From the NCBI RefSeq assembly GCF_021869535.1, contig NW_026262740.1, forward strand, positions 310,001 to 374,000: DNA of 64,000 bases, written 5' to 3'. The stretch's first letter is position 1. Every line of letters begins with the position of its first letter. Origin of the DNA: Mytilus californianus (Eukaryota; Mollusca; Bivalvia; Mytilida; Mytilidae). The notes under the pieces are model-generated. The model searched no databases and had not been told where the DNA came from. It saw nothing but the letters and a program-made list of their open reading frames with translations. The position numbers and the translations under genes are program-made. This document shows, in pieces, positions 12,406-23,952 of the stretch.

Positions 12406-12724
12406 ATAACGAATTATTGTGGATATTTGATTTCTAGGTTTAACCAAAATTTGCATATAAACCAATAGAAAACATCTTAATCTAAAAGTCTTGTTATATT
12501 GCATTGCATCTAAGAGTTACCAAATAACATCACAGTCGGGGACAACGACTGATTGATTTAATCAAAAAAAAAAACATAGAACACAATTTGGGAACAAATG
12601 TATTAGTCTTCGGCTGGTCTGAAGGACGGGGTATTTGGTATTATGACAACCCCAAACACAAAAACTTGTTACATAGGGTCAACAATTTTGCTTCGGATAG
12701 GCAACCCTCAAAACGTAGTAAATA

Positions 12725-12870
12725 AACTCATCATATATACCAGGATTGGAAATAGTATTTGCGCCAGACGCGCGTTTCGTCTACAAAAGACTCATCAGTG
12801 ACGCTCGAATCAAAAAAGTTAAAAAGGCCAAATAAATTACGAAGTTGAAGAGCATAGGACCAAAAATTCA
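12725..12870. repeat. Dispersed mussel-type repeat ('cgcgcgtttcgtctac' family)
   Basis: The segment contains 'actcatcatatataccagga', 'gcgccagacgcgcgtttcgt' and 'actcatcagtgacgctcg'. The same phrases recur at 30,955-30,990 and 31,205-31,232. It is inserted within a duplicated block that lacks it in the other copies. Confidence 0.75.
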
Positions 12871-13269
12871 GCTGTAGAAAGCGTTTCACTACCCTACATC
12901 ATATACAGCGTTCCCACTTCCGATCTAACGTGGATGCGTACTTATACATCCCACAGAACTACGTGAATACCCTTAACGACACCTTGGTTCTTAAACGGAG
13001 AGATTTCAACCAATTTGTCTATCGTGGTTAGTTGGGGGTTCCCTCAAAAGACATCGTATGAACTGATGTGGATTCGTATTTATACATCCCACATATATTT
13101 ATCAGTAACTAGTACGTTTGTTATATGCATTAACATGAACGGATAGAAAGATAAGCACTTCAGACACAAGTAATTTGTAAAGACCTGCACTGAGTTGATA
13201 TCAGTGTTGCAGAGTGTACTGTGTACTTTTCCAGCTGAAGAGGAGATGATTCCTAAATTACAAAGATTG

Positions 13270-13645
13270 CAACTTCCTCAGGCAAAGTTGATTGTTGGTT
13301 GCTTAATGTCCAGTTGCTAAAATGTCGTGCATGTTTCGCGACAATTTAATAATAAATGCAATAGGTAGGTCCTGTGTGTATATTAAGATACGGTAGGGAA
13401 TGTAAGGCAGGCCACCTTCGGACCCCTAAAAGAGTTTTGGCAAAGGTTTTTTACATGGACCAAGCATGGCAGTCACTCGACATGAGACATCAAATTTAAG
13501 GTCTCAGTTCTGAGTGAGCATGGCTACGTACTTTTACATCACACATAGCCAACATGACGCTCCACATTGCCAAAAGGTGTACTGACGGTAGGTAGAAGAC
13601 TTTAGTGACCATATATCTCTTTCCCAGTCACCCTTAGTGGTTCTT
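13270..13645 (-). mobile_element. CAAT-tailed SINE-like element, old divergent copy
   Basis: It runs from 'gattgttggttgcttaatgt' to 'cccagtcacccttagtggtt'. It belongs to the older subgroup with the copies at 5.9 and 11.1 kb and shows several internal deletions. Confidence 0.7.
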
Positions 13646-14174
13646 GTTAAGATAGCAGACTTAAATTACAAGTTTAGTGTAGTGGATTATTTTTTATTTA
13701 ACTCTTTTCAAATTAAGTATATGTGGTGTATCTGTCAATAAAACAGCGACCCAATGACAAACAATATTACTTAGAAATAATACGGGTACGGCTTTCATAA
13801 TATAACACTTTCAGAAGCCCCAACTTCTACTGAATGAAGTCTCAGAATTTCACCAAAATAACAAAGACCATCAAATATCAGCAACCTATACAAATTCCCG
13901 CAATGAAAAAAAAAATACATTGAAAATTGACAATAAACAACGACTAACATGCTAAGGCTCGTGACCTCAGACAGACATAAAGACATGTGTTCAGATTAAA
14001 CAATTTTGCTTTAGACCTATAATACATACTAGTATCATTATTCAGGAAAGTTTATTGTTGGTGTTAATGGCCACAAAAAAAAACAGTTAAAGCCTGTTTG
14101 CCTTCCTGATGTACAACACAAATGTAAATAAATCCTCAACTAAATGTTATCTTAAAAATTTAAGATTGAGTCAT

Positions 14175-14540
14175 TATGAATGATTTGTGGTTGCAATAAT
14201 TTTCTTCATGTTCAGGGCGAGAACAAATTAACAATAAATACATTAGGGAGGTCCTGTGATATAAATTTGGACTGCCACGGGAAAATGAGGGTATATTGGA
14301 TAGGGACAAACATTTAGCCTTGCAACAGCCCACCTTTGGACCGCTCAAAGAGTTGTTGCAAGGATTCTTAACGTGCAAAGAGCTTGGCACTTTTTTTAAA
14401 CGAGGCATCGGATTTCACGTTTCCATTATGACCTTACGTGGCTGCGTACTTGATACATCCCGCACAGCTAAACTAACGCCCTACTTTGGCGAGGGGTTTT
14501 CTGCCGGTCTATTCCCCAGTCACCCTTTGGGGGGAGTAAT
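14175..14540 (-). mobile_element. CAAT-tailed SINE-like element, old copy in the second block
   Basis: It runs from 'atgatttgtggttgcaataa' to 'cccagtcaccctttgggg'. It is the positional counterpart of the copy at 476-916, so it predates the segmental duplication. The 129-residue plus-strand frame at 14,296 is a by-product. Confidence 0.7.
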
Positions 14541-16037
14541 AATGAATACTGTGGATTATTTACTTTCGTGGGTACCAATTTTAGTGGACTTCGGATATAT
14601 GATTTCATGGTTTAACAAAAATTTGCATATAAACCAAAAGAAAACATTTTCATCTAAATTTTGTTATATTGCATTTCATCTCTGAGTTACCAAATAACAT
14701 TATAATCGGCGACAACGATAGAGTGGTTTAAATAAAAAGACCACAATTTAGGAACAAATTAAATAGTCTTGGACTTGTATGAGGGACGGGGTATTGGGAA
14801 TTTTGACATCTTAAAACATCGAAGACATGTTACATGGGGTTAAACATTCTGCTTAAGGAATAGGGAACCCCATAAAAGTTGTAATGTAAAGCTGTAGAAA
14901 GCGAGTCATTACCCTAATTCATATTCAACGCCCTATTCTGATCTGACGTGGATGCGTATAAATACATCCCACAAAACTACGTGAAGTCCCTTTTTTACTC
15001 ATTTCTCTATCCTGGGTAGTAGGGGGGTCCCTTGCAAAACTTTCTCAAAACCAGGAAATTTTGTAACAAAAAGACACCAAGTACTTTAGATGTGCATAAC
15101 TATAATATTATTTTGTCCCCTAATCATAAAAAAAATCAGTTTAATCCATGATGAATATTTTTAATAAAACTAAACATGGGCCACCACAATCCGTCGAGAC
15201 ATATTTTATGACTGTTTAGCTAATAAGAGATCAATTGATTAATTGTGGTATGCTTTACGTTCAGTGGCAAATATTTCAATCATTTTCAAAAAGAACAAAT
15301 CAAGAATACATTTAGACAACAAGTTCTGTAAAGTGAATCAACATGGCACTGGGGTACACACGTGCAGCGCAGCTGGTGTTTCCAAAAAAACCCACTTATA
15401 TATTGTAGTTTTGTGAAAAACACGGCCAATGAATATATTTCAGGACAAATTTATAACCCGTTCATATATTTCTTAGTTATCAGTGGATTTTTTATATCTT
15501 AACTTTATTTAAAAAGCGGTCAAACATTTATACAGATATTCAATCGAAAGATAAAAAAATATTGATCCATTGACATTTTACCTAAGTGAAATGGCAACTC
15601 GCTGATATATTTGACACGTAATTGTAAACCTTCATTCAGAAAAAAATCCCTACATATTTTTTTCTATTTTGCAAATGATTTTAAATCGGTAGGTCAAACA
15701 AATATCTGCATTGGTTTGTCCAGTACATTACTAGATGTATGCTCTACACATACAAGTTTTTCAATCTGTCATTTATAATTTTTCTATTTTCCATGGATTA
15801 TATGCTGTTGTCGAATCATGCTAAGCTCGATTTGTACAAGTGGAAAAAAACTCAAATAAATCGTTAACATCTGAGAGAAAATTTGAGGTCGTGAAAAATT
15901 CAATATTACATAATTATATAGTTTGCAAAACATAAGAAATATTACAACATTCAATCACTTTTAGCGGTAAACTGAATTATAGATTAAGAAATCAATTGTT
16001 GTAATAACCAACTCGATACTTCATTATTTATTTTCAG

Positions 16038-16867
16038 AAAATGAACCAAATAAAGAAGAAGCTCAGGATCAAGCTTCCGTCAAAACCAACATTCCTGTTT
16101 GTGTCACTTTGCGTCAACAGTTAAATATAAAAAAGTCATCGAATAAAAATCCGACCATACTGAGCTGTATCAAAATCGGCAATACATTAGTGTTTACCGA
16201 CTGTAGTAATAAGCGACTTATTTTTTGTAATTCAGACAGTACTGATATCCATCACATTCCTCTGTCCTATAGACCAGATTATATAACAGAGATAAATATT
16301 AATACTGTAGCAGTATCCTGTGTAGGTAAGAGTACCATACTGATAATAAATATATCTAAAGGTTCTGTCACCAGTACAATCAACACCAGTGGTTACTGCT
16401 CCGGAATATCATATAATGATAATAACCTGTACGTTGTTATTGATTGGAGTATAATACATGTGATGGACCTGGCAGGTAAAGTAATACGTACTATACCTTT
16501 ACCTTCAGGCCTTATCTTCGATATTACAGTAGACAGAGACAGGTTTGTCTGTTTAGACGACACATCAATATACTGCTGCTCGTTAGATGGAAAACTAATT
16601 TGGAAGTTTAAACAGGATAAATTTCAAGATTTACATCGTGTGACAAAAGATGATGAGGGGAATGTTTATGCGACTAATTATTACACCAACACTGTAGTGG
16701 TAATTTCTCATGATGGTATACATTATAGAGAACTTCTTACTAAATCAGATGGATTGAACAAGCCGTGTGGAATTTATTTTGACAAAAAAAATAAAATTCT
16801 GCTTGTTTGTAATGATGATGATGCTTTTCTTTTTGACGTAAAACAGAATGAAAATAAACATAAATAA
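16038..16867 (+). CDS. NHL-type beta-propeller terminal exon, copy 2 (open)
   Basis: It follows the acceptor 'attttcag' (ending 16,037), enters in phase 1, and is open to TAA at 16,865 (about 275 residues). After a short charged linker ('NEPNKEEAQDQ') and 'VTLRQQLNIKK', it has repeated propeller strands: 'VFTDCSNKRLIFCNSD', 'VAVSCVGKSTILIINIS', 'SGISYNDNNLYVVIDW', 'VMDLAGKVIRTIPLP', 'FDITVDRDRFVCLDDT', 'DDEGNVYATNYYTNTVVV', 'GIYFDKKNKILLVCND'. NHL-like propellers are C-terminal binding domains in TRIM/B-box proteins; the bivalve genes form large families. It most likely joins the exons at 4717-5269 in phase. Copy 1 at 2868 is highly similar but has a nonsense codon. The partner and function are unknown. 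Confidence 0.8.
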
Positions 16868-17167
16868 TTCTGTCAAGACAATGAGTTCATTCGGACTCAG
16901 ATCTGTTTGTGTATTTAGTCATTCACAATATCTTTTATTTATTTTTGTTTTCTTTACTATCAATCTAACTTAATTGAAAACAAATTACAGAAAAATTATA
17001 ATTGTTTTTGAAAATGTAACTTGAATTTTCCTCGGCTTTTATATTTCATTAATGTTGTTCGAATATTATTTTTTACGCATTTTTAAAACATTTGAACATT
17101 CATTTGTTCCATGAATATTTCAATATGGAAAATAAAAAAAATAAGAAATTCGAATAAGAAAAACTGT

Positions 17168-17345
17168 TCTTGTTTGGAATTTATTTTAACAAACAAGAAA
17201 ATATTGTGCATGTTTGTAATATAAATGAAGGAAATTTTGTAATATAAATGACGGGAAGGTTGGTTTTTTTTTACGTAAAAACGAAACGAACATAAATGAA
17301 AATTGATTATTTTATTCGAATTCAGATTTGTTTTTTCATTGAGTC
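17168..17345 (+). pseudogene. Relic of a third NHL exon 3' end
   Basis: The segment 'ttggaatttattttaacaaa' to 'tgcatgtttgtaatataaat' matches the last coding blade of the exons at 3,600 and 16,770 (GIYFDKKEN...LLVCN). It then matches their shared 3' flank: 'acataaatgaa', 'tattcgaattcagatttgtt', 'gagtcattcg'. It has an internal duplication of 'aattttgtaatataaatga' and stops in all frames. I see no upstream blades. Confidence 0.7.
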
Positions 17346-17349
17346 ATTC

Positions 17350-18240
17350 GAAATGGATTGTATTTGTTTGTGTGTTATCTACCAAATACAAATTCAACTT
17401 AATCAATTATTATTTATTTTATGGAATTACTACAATGCTTTCTTAAAAGTTCAATATAAGATATAGACTAGTAAATTATGACCCAAAATGATCTAAATAT
17501 GATCACTGCTTGAATTTAATTTGCGACAACAAAACAACTCTTTCACTAAACATTTCATTTCTGCAAATTTGTTGGTTAGTTCAAGTAAACTATGACATCA
17601 AAAGAACTATTTTGTGTCAGAGTAGGGCTACTTTTACGTTTAAAATTAGAGGGAGTGAATTGGTGGTCTGACGCCTATATATATGAAATTTCAGAGAAAG
17701 TTTGCTTAGGCTAAAGACATGTTGTTCTTGGTTAACTTCTATTTGCCGGTTGTGTTGTGATGGTTAAAACTGATAATATATTTCAGAGCATCTTTTTGAA
17801 ACCCATTTGCATATTATTAACTAGCCTCGTTCAGAACTTTTTTTCATGTGTTTTATGCTTTTTATGTATTAATAATTTTTGCATTTTAACCTGTGGGAAT
17901 TTTACTTTTTACAATAAAGATTATTCTTTTAATTTTATTATTTATCTATGTCCTATATCTTAATCTGTCATCGAAATAAAACGATTCTATACGAATGTTT
18001 AGAAAAATAGAACAACTTTTGAATATTTATGTGTCACTTGTATTCTGCTGTTTATATCCTCCGAAATAACAGCAACTCCGCCCCACTTCCAGTTAATTTC
18101 TGTAGACATTAATGTACATCTTTTTTTTTCGTCTGTTCCTAAATTTGAATGTATTTTAACAACTGCACGATTATTTTTGGAACCAACCATCAATATTTCA
18201 CGTCCGCACAAATAATTAAAAAAAAATACACCAATGATGC
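17350..18240. other. Non-coding stretch
   Basis: AT-rich DNA. The 68-residue plus frame at 17,757 and the 85-residue minus frame at 17,999 are low-complexity or hydrophobic and lack splice or homology support. I see no gene. Confidence 0.6.
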
Positions 18241-18255
18241 ATTTCTCCAAGGACA

Positions 18256-18352
18256 TATGACATATGTGAATGTGACATATGTGAATGAGACATATGTGAA
18301 TGTGACTTATGTGAAATTGACATATGTGAATGTGACATATGTGAATGAGACA
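18256..18352. repeat. 15-bp minisatellite, about six units
   Basis: Units of the form 'acatatgtgaatgtg' or 'acatatgtgaatgag' run head to tail. Because the period is divisible by three, all units share a frame that would read VTYVN repeats. Each unit contains the palindrome catatg. It directly precedes a dispersed mussel-type repeat. Confidence 0.85.
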
Positions 18353-18379
18353 GTAACCAAACGACTCAAAGAAACATAA

Positions 18380-18715
18380 AAAGTAAGATCACAAAATGCA
18401 GAACTCCGAGGAAAATTCTAAACGGAAATCCCTAATCAAATGGCAAAATTAAAAATTCAAACACATCAAACGAATGGATAACAACTGTCATATTCCTGAC
18501 TTGGTAAAGGCATTTTCTTATGTAGAAAATGGTGGATTAAACCTGGTTTTAAAGCTAGTTAAACCTCTCACTTGTATGACAGTCGCATCATATTCCATTA
18601 TATTGACATCGATGTGTCCACAATAGGTAAAAATGTCAAAAATAGGGGTACATCAGTTAACATTGTGTTATCATCTTAATCACTATAAACACAAACAAAT
18701 GTAACAAAGAAGCAC
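18380..18715. repeat. Dispersed mussel-type repeat ('tggtggattaaacctggtt' family)
   Basis: The segment contains 'catattcctgacttggtaaa', 'tgtagaaaatggtggattaa' and 'ttccattatattgacatcga'. A shorter second copy lies at 49,975-50,160. I recognise the family as very common in Mytilus. Confidence 0.75.
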
Positions 18716-18719
18716 AAAA

Positions 18720-18930
18720 AGTTGTCGTTCAAAGTATGACGGAATACATAAGTACAGAGTCACTTCAAATGGATATCACAAAAAACAGACTTAACAGTAA
18801 AAGTAATATTAATAAAATAAAATAATTTTGTCGTTCAAAGTATGATGGGATACATAAGTACAGAATCCAGTCAAATGGATATCATAAAAAACATACTTAA
18901 CAGTAAAAGTAATATTGATAAAGACTGATG
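18720..18930. repeat. 110-bp tandem duplication
   Basis: The segment beginning 'tgtcgttcaaagtatgacgg' (18,722) recurs as 'tgtcgttcaaagtatgatgg' (18,832), with matching sequence through 'cttaacagtaaaagtaata'. No gene is visible from here to 19,660. Confidence 0.75.
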
Positions 18931-19659
18931 TTGGATAAAGGGGTTATCCACGCATCGGAACAATATTTTTATATCATGGGTTATCAACATCATCTTTAAC
19001 GTTTCTTCGTTCCCCATTTTTGACAGTCTCTTTATAAGTATTTCATCGTAATTCACCTTTGTTTGCCTTGGATTTACGATTCTGTTTTCCAAAAAAATGT
19101 TCAAAGGAAAATTGTACAGTGTTATTGCACATAAGGTGTTGTATAATTATGAACAATCTCGTCAATTTCGTTAGATTTGTCTTAATTTACGGATTACTAA
19201 ATGATATCTTGAACGTCCGAAAAAATATAATTATGTGAACAGGAATGAAATATTTGCCACTTGATATTTAGCCACCAACAAAATCAACAAACCGACGTAA
19301 TATACTAACAGTATACTTTTCCTAGAAGAGAACTTCTCATACTTTTCATTATAAAGTACAAATGAAATCTGTCATGTCAGTCACAGTGTTGGATGATATG
19401 GTGGAATAGTTTTATTATACAAACCATCCTGAACTACTGAGTTTAAATCATCACACCTCAGCAAGCACGACTAATTTATGCGCAGACCAACCCGTCACAC
19501 AATAGCCCAAAAGGATTCTGTGACGTACCCATCCATATTCAGAAGTGGGAAATACAGATACTGATACTGACTTTAGTGACAGTATTATATAACGAATACA
19601 GAGATGAAATGCTGGCACGCGTACTCTAAATTAAAGCGGACATTATTTTGAAGTCATTG

Positions 19660-22000
19660 TTTTCCAATATTTCTGTCATATGTATTATATAAGCCATCCT
19701 AACATCAAAATGTTATTGCATTTTAATGCGGCTATATATATTTACATAATAAAGTGCAAATATGGTCAGTTTTGTTTGATGCTGTTGAATAATTTTGTTA
19801 TTAGAGTCAGCCTGAGGTATTAAAATTACTGAAATTTTGTTGCGAGACAATATTTTGAAAAAAAGAGGACATGCTAGCTATCAAGATTGATGGGGACAAT
19901 TTTTTGTTTTCATTGTATTGCAATGTTGCTGTCATTTGTATTATACAATCCATCCTGACATCAAAATATTGCTGATTTACTATGCGGCTATATAGATTTA
20001 CATAATAAAGTGCAAATATGGCCAGTTTTGGTTGATGCTTTAAAATAATTTTGTTATACGAGTCAGCCTGAGGTATCAAAACTACTATAATTTTCTTGCA
20101 AGACAATATTTTGAATAATAAGAGGACATGCTGGCAATCTAGATTGATAGGGACAAATTTTTGTTGTCATTGTATTGCAATGTTGCTGTCATTTGTATTA
20201 TACAATCCATCCTGACATCAAGCATGTCAAGATATTGCTGATTTACTATGTGGCTATATAGATAAACATAATAAAGTGCAAATATGGTCAGTTTTGGTTG
20301 ATGCGTTTAAATAATTTTGTTATACTAGTCAGCCTTAGGTATCAAAATTACTGAAATTTTGTTGCGAGACAATATTTTGAATCAAAAGAGGACATGCTGG
20401 CAATCTAGATTGATGGGGATAATCTTTGTTGTCATTGTGTTGCAATGTTGCTGTCATTTGTATTATACAATCCATTCTGACAATAAAATATAGCTGATTT
20501 ACTATGTAGCTATATAGATATACATATTATTAAAAGTGCAAATATGGTCAGTTTTGGTTGATGCTTTAAAATAATTTTGTTATGCAAGTCAGCCTGAGGT
20601 ATCAAAACTACTGAAATTTTCTTGCGAGACAATATTTTGAATAAAAAGAGGACATGCTGGCTATCTAGATTGATGGGGACAAATTTTTGTTGTCATGGTA
20701 TTGCAATGTTGCTGTCATTTGTATTATACAATCCATCCTGACATCAAAATACTGCTGATTTACTATGCGGCTATATAGATTTACATAATAAAGTGCAAAT
20801 ATGGTCAGTTTTGGTTGATGCTTTAAAATAATTTTGTTATACGAGTCAACCTGAGGTATCAAAACTACTAAAATTTTCTTGCAAGACAATTTTTTGAATA
20901 AAAAGAGGACATGCTGGCTATCTAGATTGATGGGGACAAATTTTTGCTGTCATTGTATTGCACTGTTGCTGTCATAAATTTGTATTATATAATCCATCCT
21001 GACATCAAGATATTGCTGATTTATTATGTGGCTATATAGATATACATAATAAAGTGCAAAAATGGTCAGTTTTTGTTCAGGAGTTAAAATAATTTTGTTA
21101 TACTAGTCAGCCTGAGGTATAAAAATTACTGAAATTTTCTCGCGAGACAATATTTTGAATAAAAAGAGGACATGCTGGCTATCTAGATTGATCGAGACAA
21201 ATTTTTGTTGTCATTGTATTGCACTGTTGCTGTCATTTGTATTATACAATCCATCCTGACATCAAGATATTGCCGATTTACTATATGGCTATATAGATAT
21301 ACACAATAAAGTGCAAATATGGTCAGTTTTGGTTGATGCGTAAAAATAATTTTGTTATATTAGTCAGCCTGAGGTATCAAAACTACTGAAATTTTCTTGC
21401 GAGACAATATTTTGAATAAAAAGAGGACATGCTGGCAAACTAGATTGATGGGGACAAATTTTTGTTGTCATTGTGTTGCAATGTTGCTGTCATTTGTATA
21501 ATGCAATCCATTCTGACATCAAAATATTGTTGATTTACTATGTGGCTATATAGATTATACAATCCATCCTGACATCAAAATATTGCTGATTTACTATGCG
21601 GCTTTATAGATTTACATAATAAAGTTCAAATATGGTCAGATTTGGTTGATGCGTTAAAATATTTTTGTTATATGAGTCAGCATGAGTAATCAAAATTACT
21701 GAAATTTTGTTGCGAGACAATATTTTTAATAAAAAGAGGACAAAAATATTTCCAAAAATTTTAACCCTATATAAATTAACAGATTGACACATTCCCCATT
21801 TCCATCCTCAATTTTATAATTAAGTGCAAATATGGTCAGTTTTTGTTGATGTGTTAAAATAATTTTGTTGTACATGTACCAGTCAGCCTGAAGTATCAAA
21901 ACTACAGATAATATATATATGTTCCTGAGACAGTAAAAAAACATGTTATATTGGAACCAGTCTGAGATGTGAAAACTACTGATTTTTTGTGATGATTCAA
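19660..22000. repeat. Satellite array, unit about 257-265 bp, about 8 units
   Basis: The landmark 'caatgttgct' (or 'cactgttgct') occurs at 19,921, 20,178, 20,443, 20,704, 20,961, 21,222 and 21,479, giving steps of 257, 265, 261, 257, 261 and 257 bp. A partial unit at 21,553 follows. Each unit holds 'gtattatacaatccatcctg', 'aagtgcaaatatggtcagtt' and 'gaggacatgctggc'. The 265-bp unit has an internal insertion. Units degrade after 21,650, where a piece of the 1,800-type repeat ('gacacattccccatttcc') breaks in. Minus-strand frames of 62-99 residues repeat with the unit and contain stops elsewhere, so I do not treat them as genes. Confidence 0.9.
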
Positions 22001-22514
22001 TTATTTGAATAAAAAAAATACATGCATACTTGTACTGTTGATTGGTGCAGAAAAAGAAATATTATTAATATTACGCTGGTCATAAGCATGATTAACTGTA
22101 CATCAATATTGCTTTCAATTGTCATGATTATTTTATATGATCTAAGTACTATTCGTTTTTGGCATTGTTTGTCGATTTTATCTGAAAACCAAGTTTATAA
22201 GATTTACGCTACATTTTGAAACCGATAATAATAGCATTGTAACCAATTTCTTTTTTAATTTATAGATAGACAGATCGCGGATAAATTTGCATTTCAAGCA
22301 AAGTTTTATGCGCACTTTATTTACAAATACATGCATATATATTTAATATGTATTGTTTATATAACCATCATAGGCATGACCACGGAGGTTTTAATTTTAT
22401 ACATTAATTTACAATATTGTGATCAAAATTCGTTTTTTAAAACAAATAAATAATTTTGTAGTCGCACGCTTTCTTTGAAATTTAATTGCATTATGGGTAA
22501 TTTCGGATCGTGAA

Positions 22515-22610
22515 GATAGAATGGTGTATGGTGTTATGTGTAAGGTGTATGGTGCAAAGGTGTAACGTGTATGGTGTAATAGCACAAGGTGTATGGTGTA
22601 AGTGGGAAGT
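22515..22610. repeat. Short degenerate 'ggtgtatggtgta' repeat
   Basis: Several imperfect copies of 'ggtgtatggtg' lie just before the first 1.93-kb unit begins at 22,631. No coding support. Confidence 0.6.
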
Positions 22611-23652
22611 TTACACCATCCAAGGACAGTATGAGTCCTTCAAGTTTAAAAGTTTCTTATTAACCATTATATTTAGGTCGAATGGAGGCAACTTCACAAA
22701 TGGTCTGAGGTATTTAGTCGACTTGGCGTCTGAATTTAAGCTGCACTGGTAAGTAGTTCGACCCATATGTTACCATCTTGGTCTCCATACACGACAATGA
22801 ATAACTGTGTATTTGAGCGGTTTCAACGTTTTTACGTGTACGTTAATTGTTCTATGGCTGACACAATGTGTTTGTTATCCAGCAAGTGATTCGGTGTATC
22901 AACCTATTCCAAATGATAGAAAAACAGTATTTTTCTTTGAAAAGGGAATGTTTCCAATTCTGCATTCGATTCTTTAATATCTGACTTGTGTGTCTCGTGA
23001 TGCATCACCAGCATCGAAAGAATAGTAAAAGATTAGATTGTATATCTTTTTCATGTTGTTTATTTCTGAAGATTTGTTGGGATAAGTGCAATTGCTAATA
23101 CAAGTTTTAATCTCTGTCAGTTTTGTTAGTTGATGAGTGCTCTTCATTAAATTATTTTTCCTTTCAATTTGTAAATATTTCCAAAACATTCTCAAGAACC
23201 GACATCCCGAAGCGCTACCCGGGAATGAAGCTTAATAAAATATGCAAAATCAAATGCCGTTTGTTTTCATTTCCTGCAGGTATTTCATGATTCTCTATTG
23301 CTATTTCTGTATTCCAGTGAATTTTCAATTACTAATTTCGTTATCAATCAGTTATTGTAGTGTTATTTAAATAAAAAAAGAAAAGGTTGTTGTTCAATGC
23401 TACATCTGTGGGTACAAAATATGAAACGTTTGAGAGCATAGAAAACAAAAATAATTAAAACCTTCAACGGTACAATGTGAGCTCGCTTAAATTTCAAGCC
23501 GATATACATGTACCATTGTGCACGGTGAACAACTGACATATCAAAATTGGAAACTGGTAAATAAACAAAATAATCCGAATGGTGTCAATAAATATAAATT
23601 TGTCACGTTAAACGATCAATTAATTGAAAATAAAAATAAAAGTTTTCACTAC

Positions 23653-23952
23653 CTAGTATCAGTGTCTGCTTGGTTTTAGACTCCGAATAATGGCTTTTGG
23701 CATCTTTATAAACAGAACGCAAATTAAATTCATAATATGTTTCAGGTAGCAGTTTTTGAAGTGTGTACAAGCGTCGTCCATTTTTCCCTACCACTACATC
23801 TTTAGAAGAGAAAGTCCTGACAGGCAGGTTATCTGTTCCTAGAGGAGGTCGATGATCAAGCTCATACGATAAGCACTCGTCTTGGACATCAATAAACCAT
23901 TCAATGGTTATTGAACAATCGGTGCATTCAACTATGTCAAATTTTCTAGGAG
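23653..23952 (-). CDS. Fibronectin type III exon, unit 1 (open)
   Basis: Read on the minus strand, the exon follows 'ccaattacag' and ends at donor 'gtagtg'. It is 300 nt, phase 1 at both ends, and open throughout. It encodes one FN3-like domain: 'APRKFDIVEC' near the start, the conserved Trp in 'SITIEWFIDVQDECLSYEL', then 'GRRLYTLQKLLPETYYEFNL' and 'RSVYKDAKSHYSESKTKQT', the usual L-x-P-x-T-x-Y-x-F/V-x-V/L-R pattern of strands E and F. FN3 domains are about 95 residues and are typical of extracellular parts of receptors and adhesion proteins. Symmetric phase-1 exons suit duplication and shuffling. The rest of the gene (signal peptide, membrane segment) is not visible here. Confidence 0.8.

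Larger units (their letters stand above)
1..17000. repeat. Mosaic of duplicated non-coding blocks around the NHL exons
   Basis: Blocks of the first 3.75 kb recur in the same order at about 13.69-16.93 kb: the opening 'cagcgacccaatgacaaaca' (near 50 and 13,747), a SINE-like copy, a block beginning 'gaatactgtggatt' (922, 14,543), the spacer and the NHL exon. Parts of the same blocks recur at 6.4-7.6, 9.85-10.95, 11.3-11.6 and 12.4-13.1 kb. The copies differ by many substitutions and small indels, so the duplications are not recent. Apart from the exons, SINE-like copies and the composite element listed separately, I see no coding content in these blocks. Confidence 0.8.

Noticed and set aside
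19807-21944. Minus-strand frames of 62-99 residues in the 257-bp satellite
   Set aside because: They repeat with the unit, differ in length between units and have no motif or splice support.
22974-23195. A second minus-strand exon in the 1.93-kb units ('MKSTHQLTKLTEIKT')
   Set aside because: The frame is partly shared between units 1 and 2, but it is shortened in units 3 and 4 and lacks consistent splice borders.
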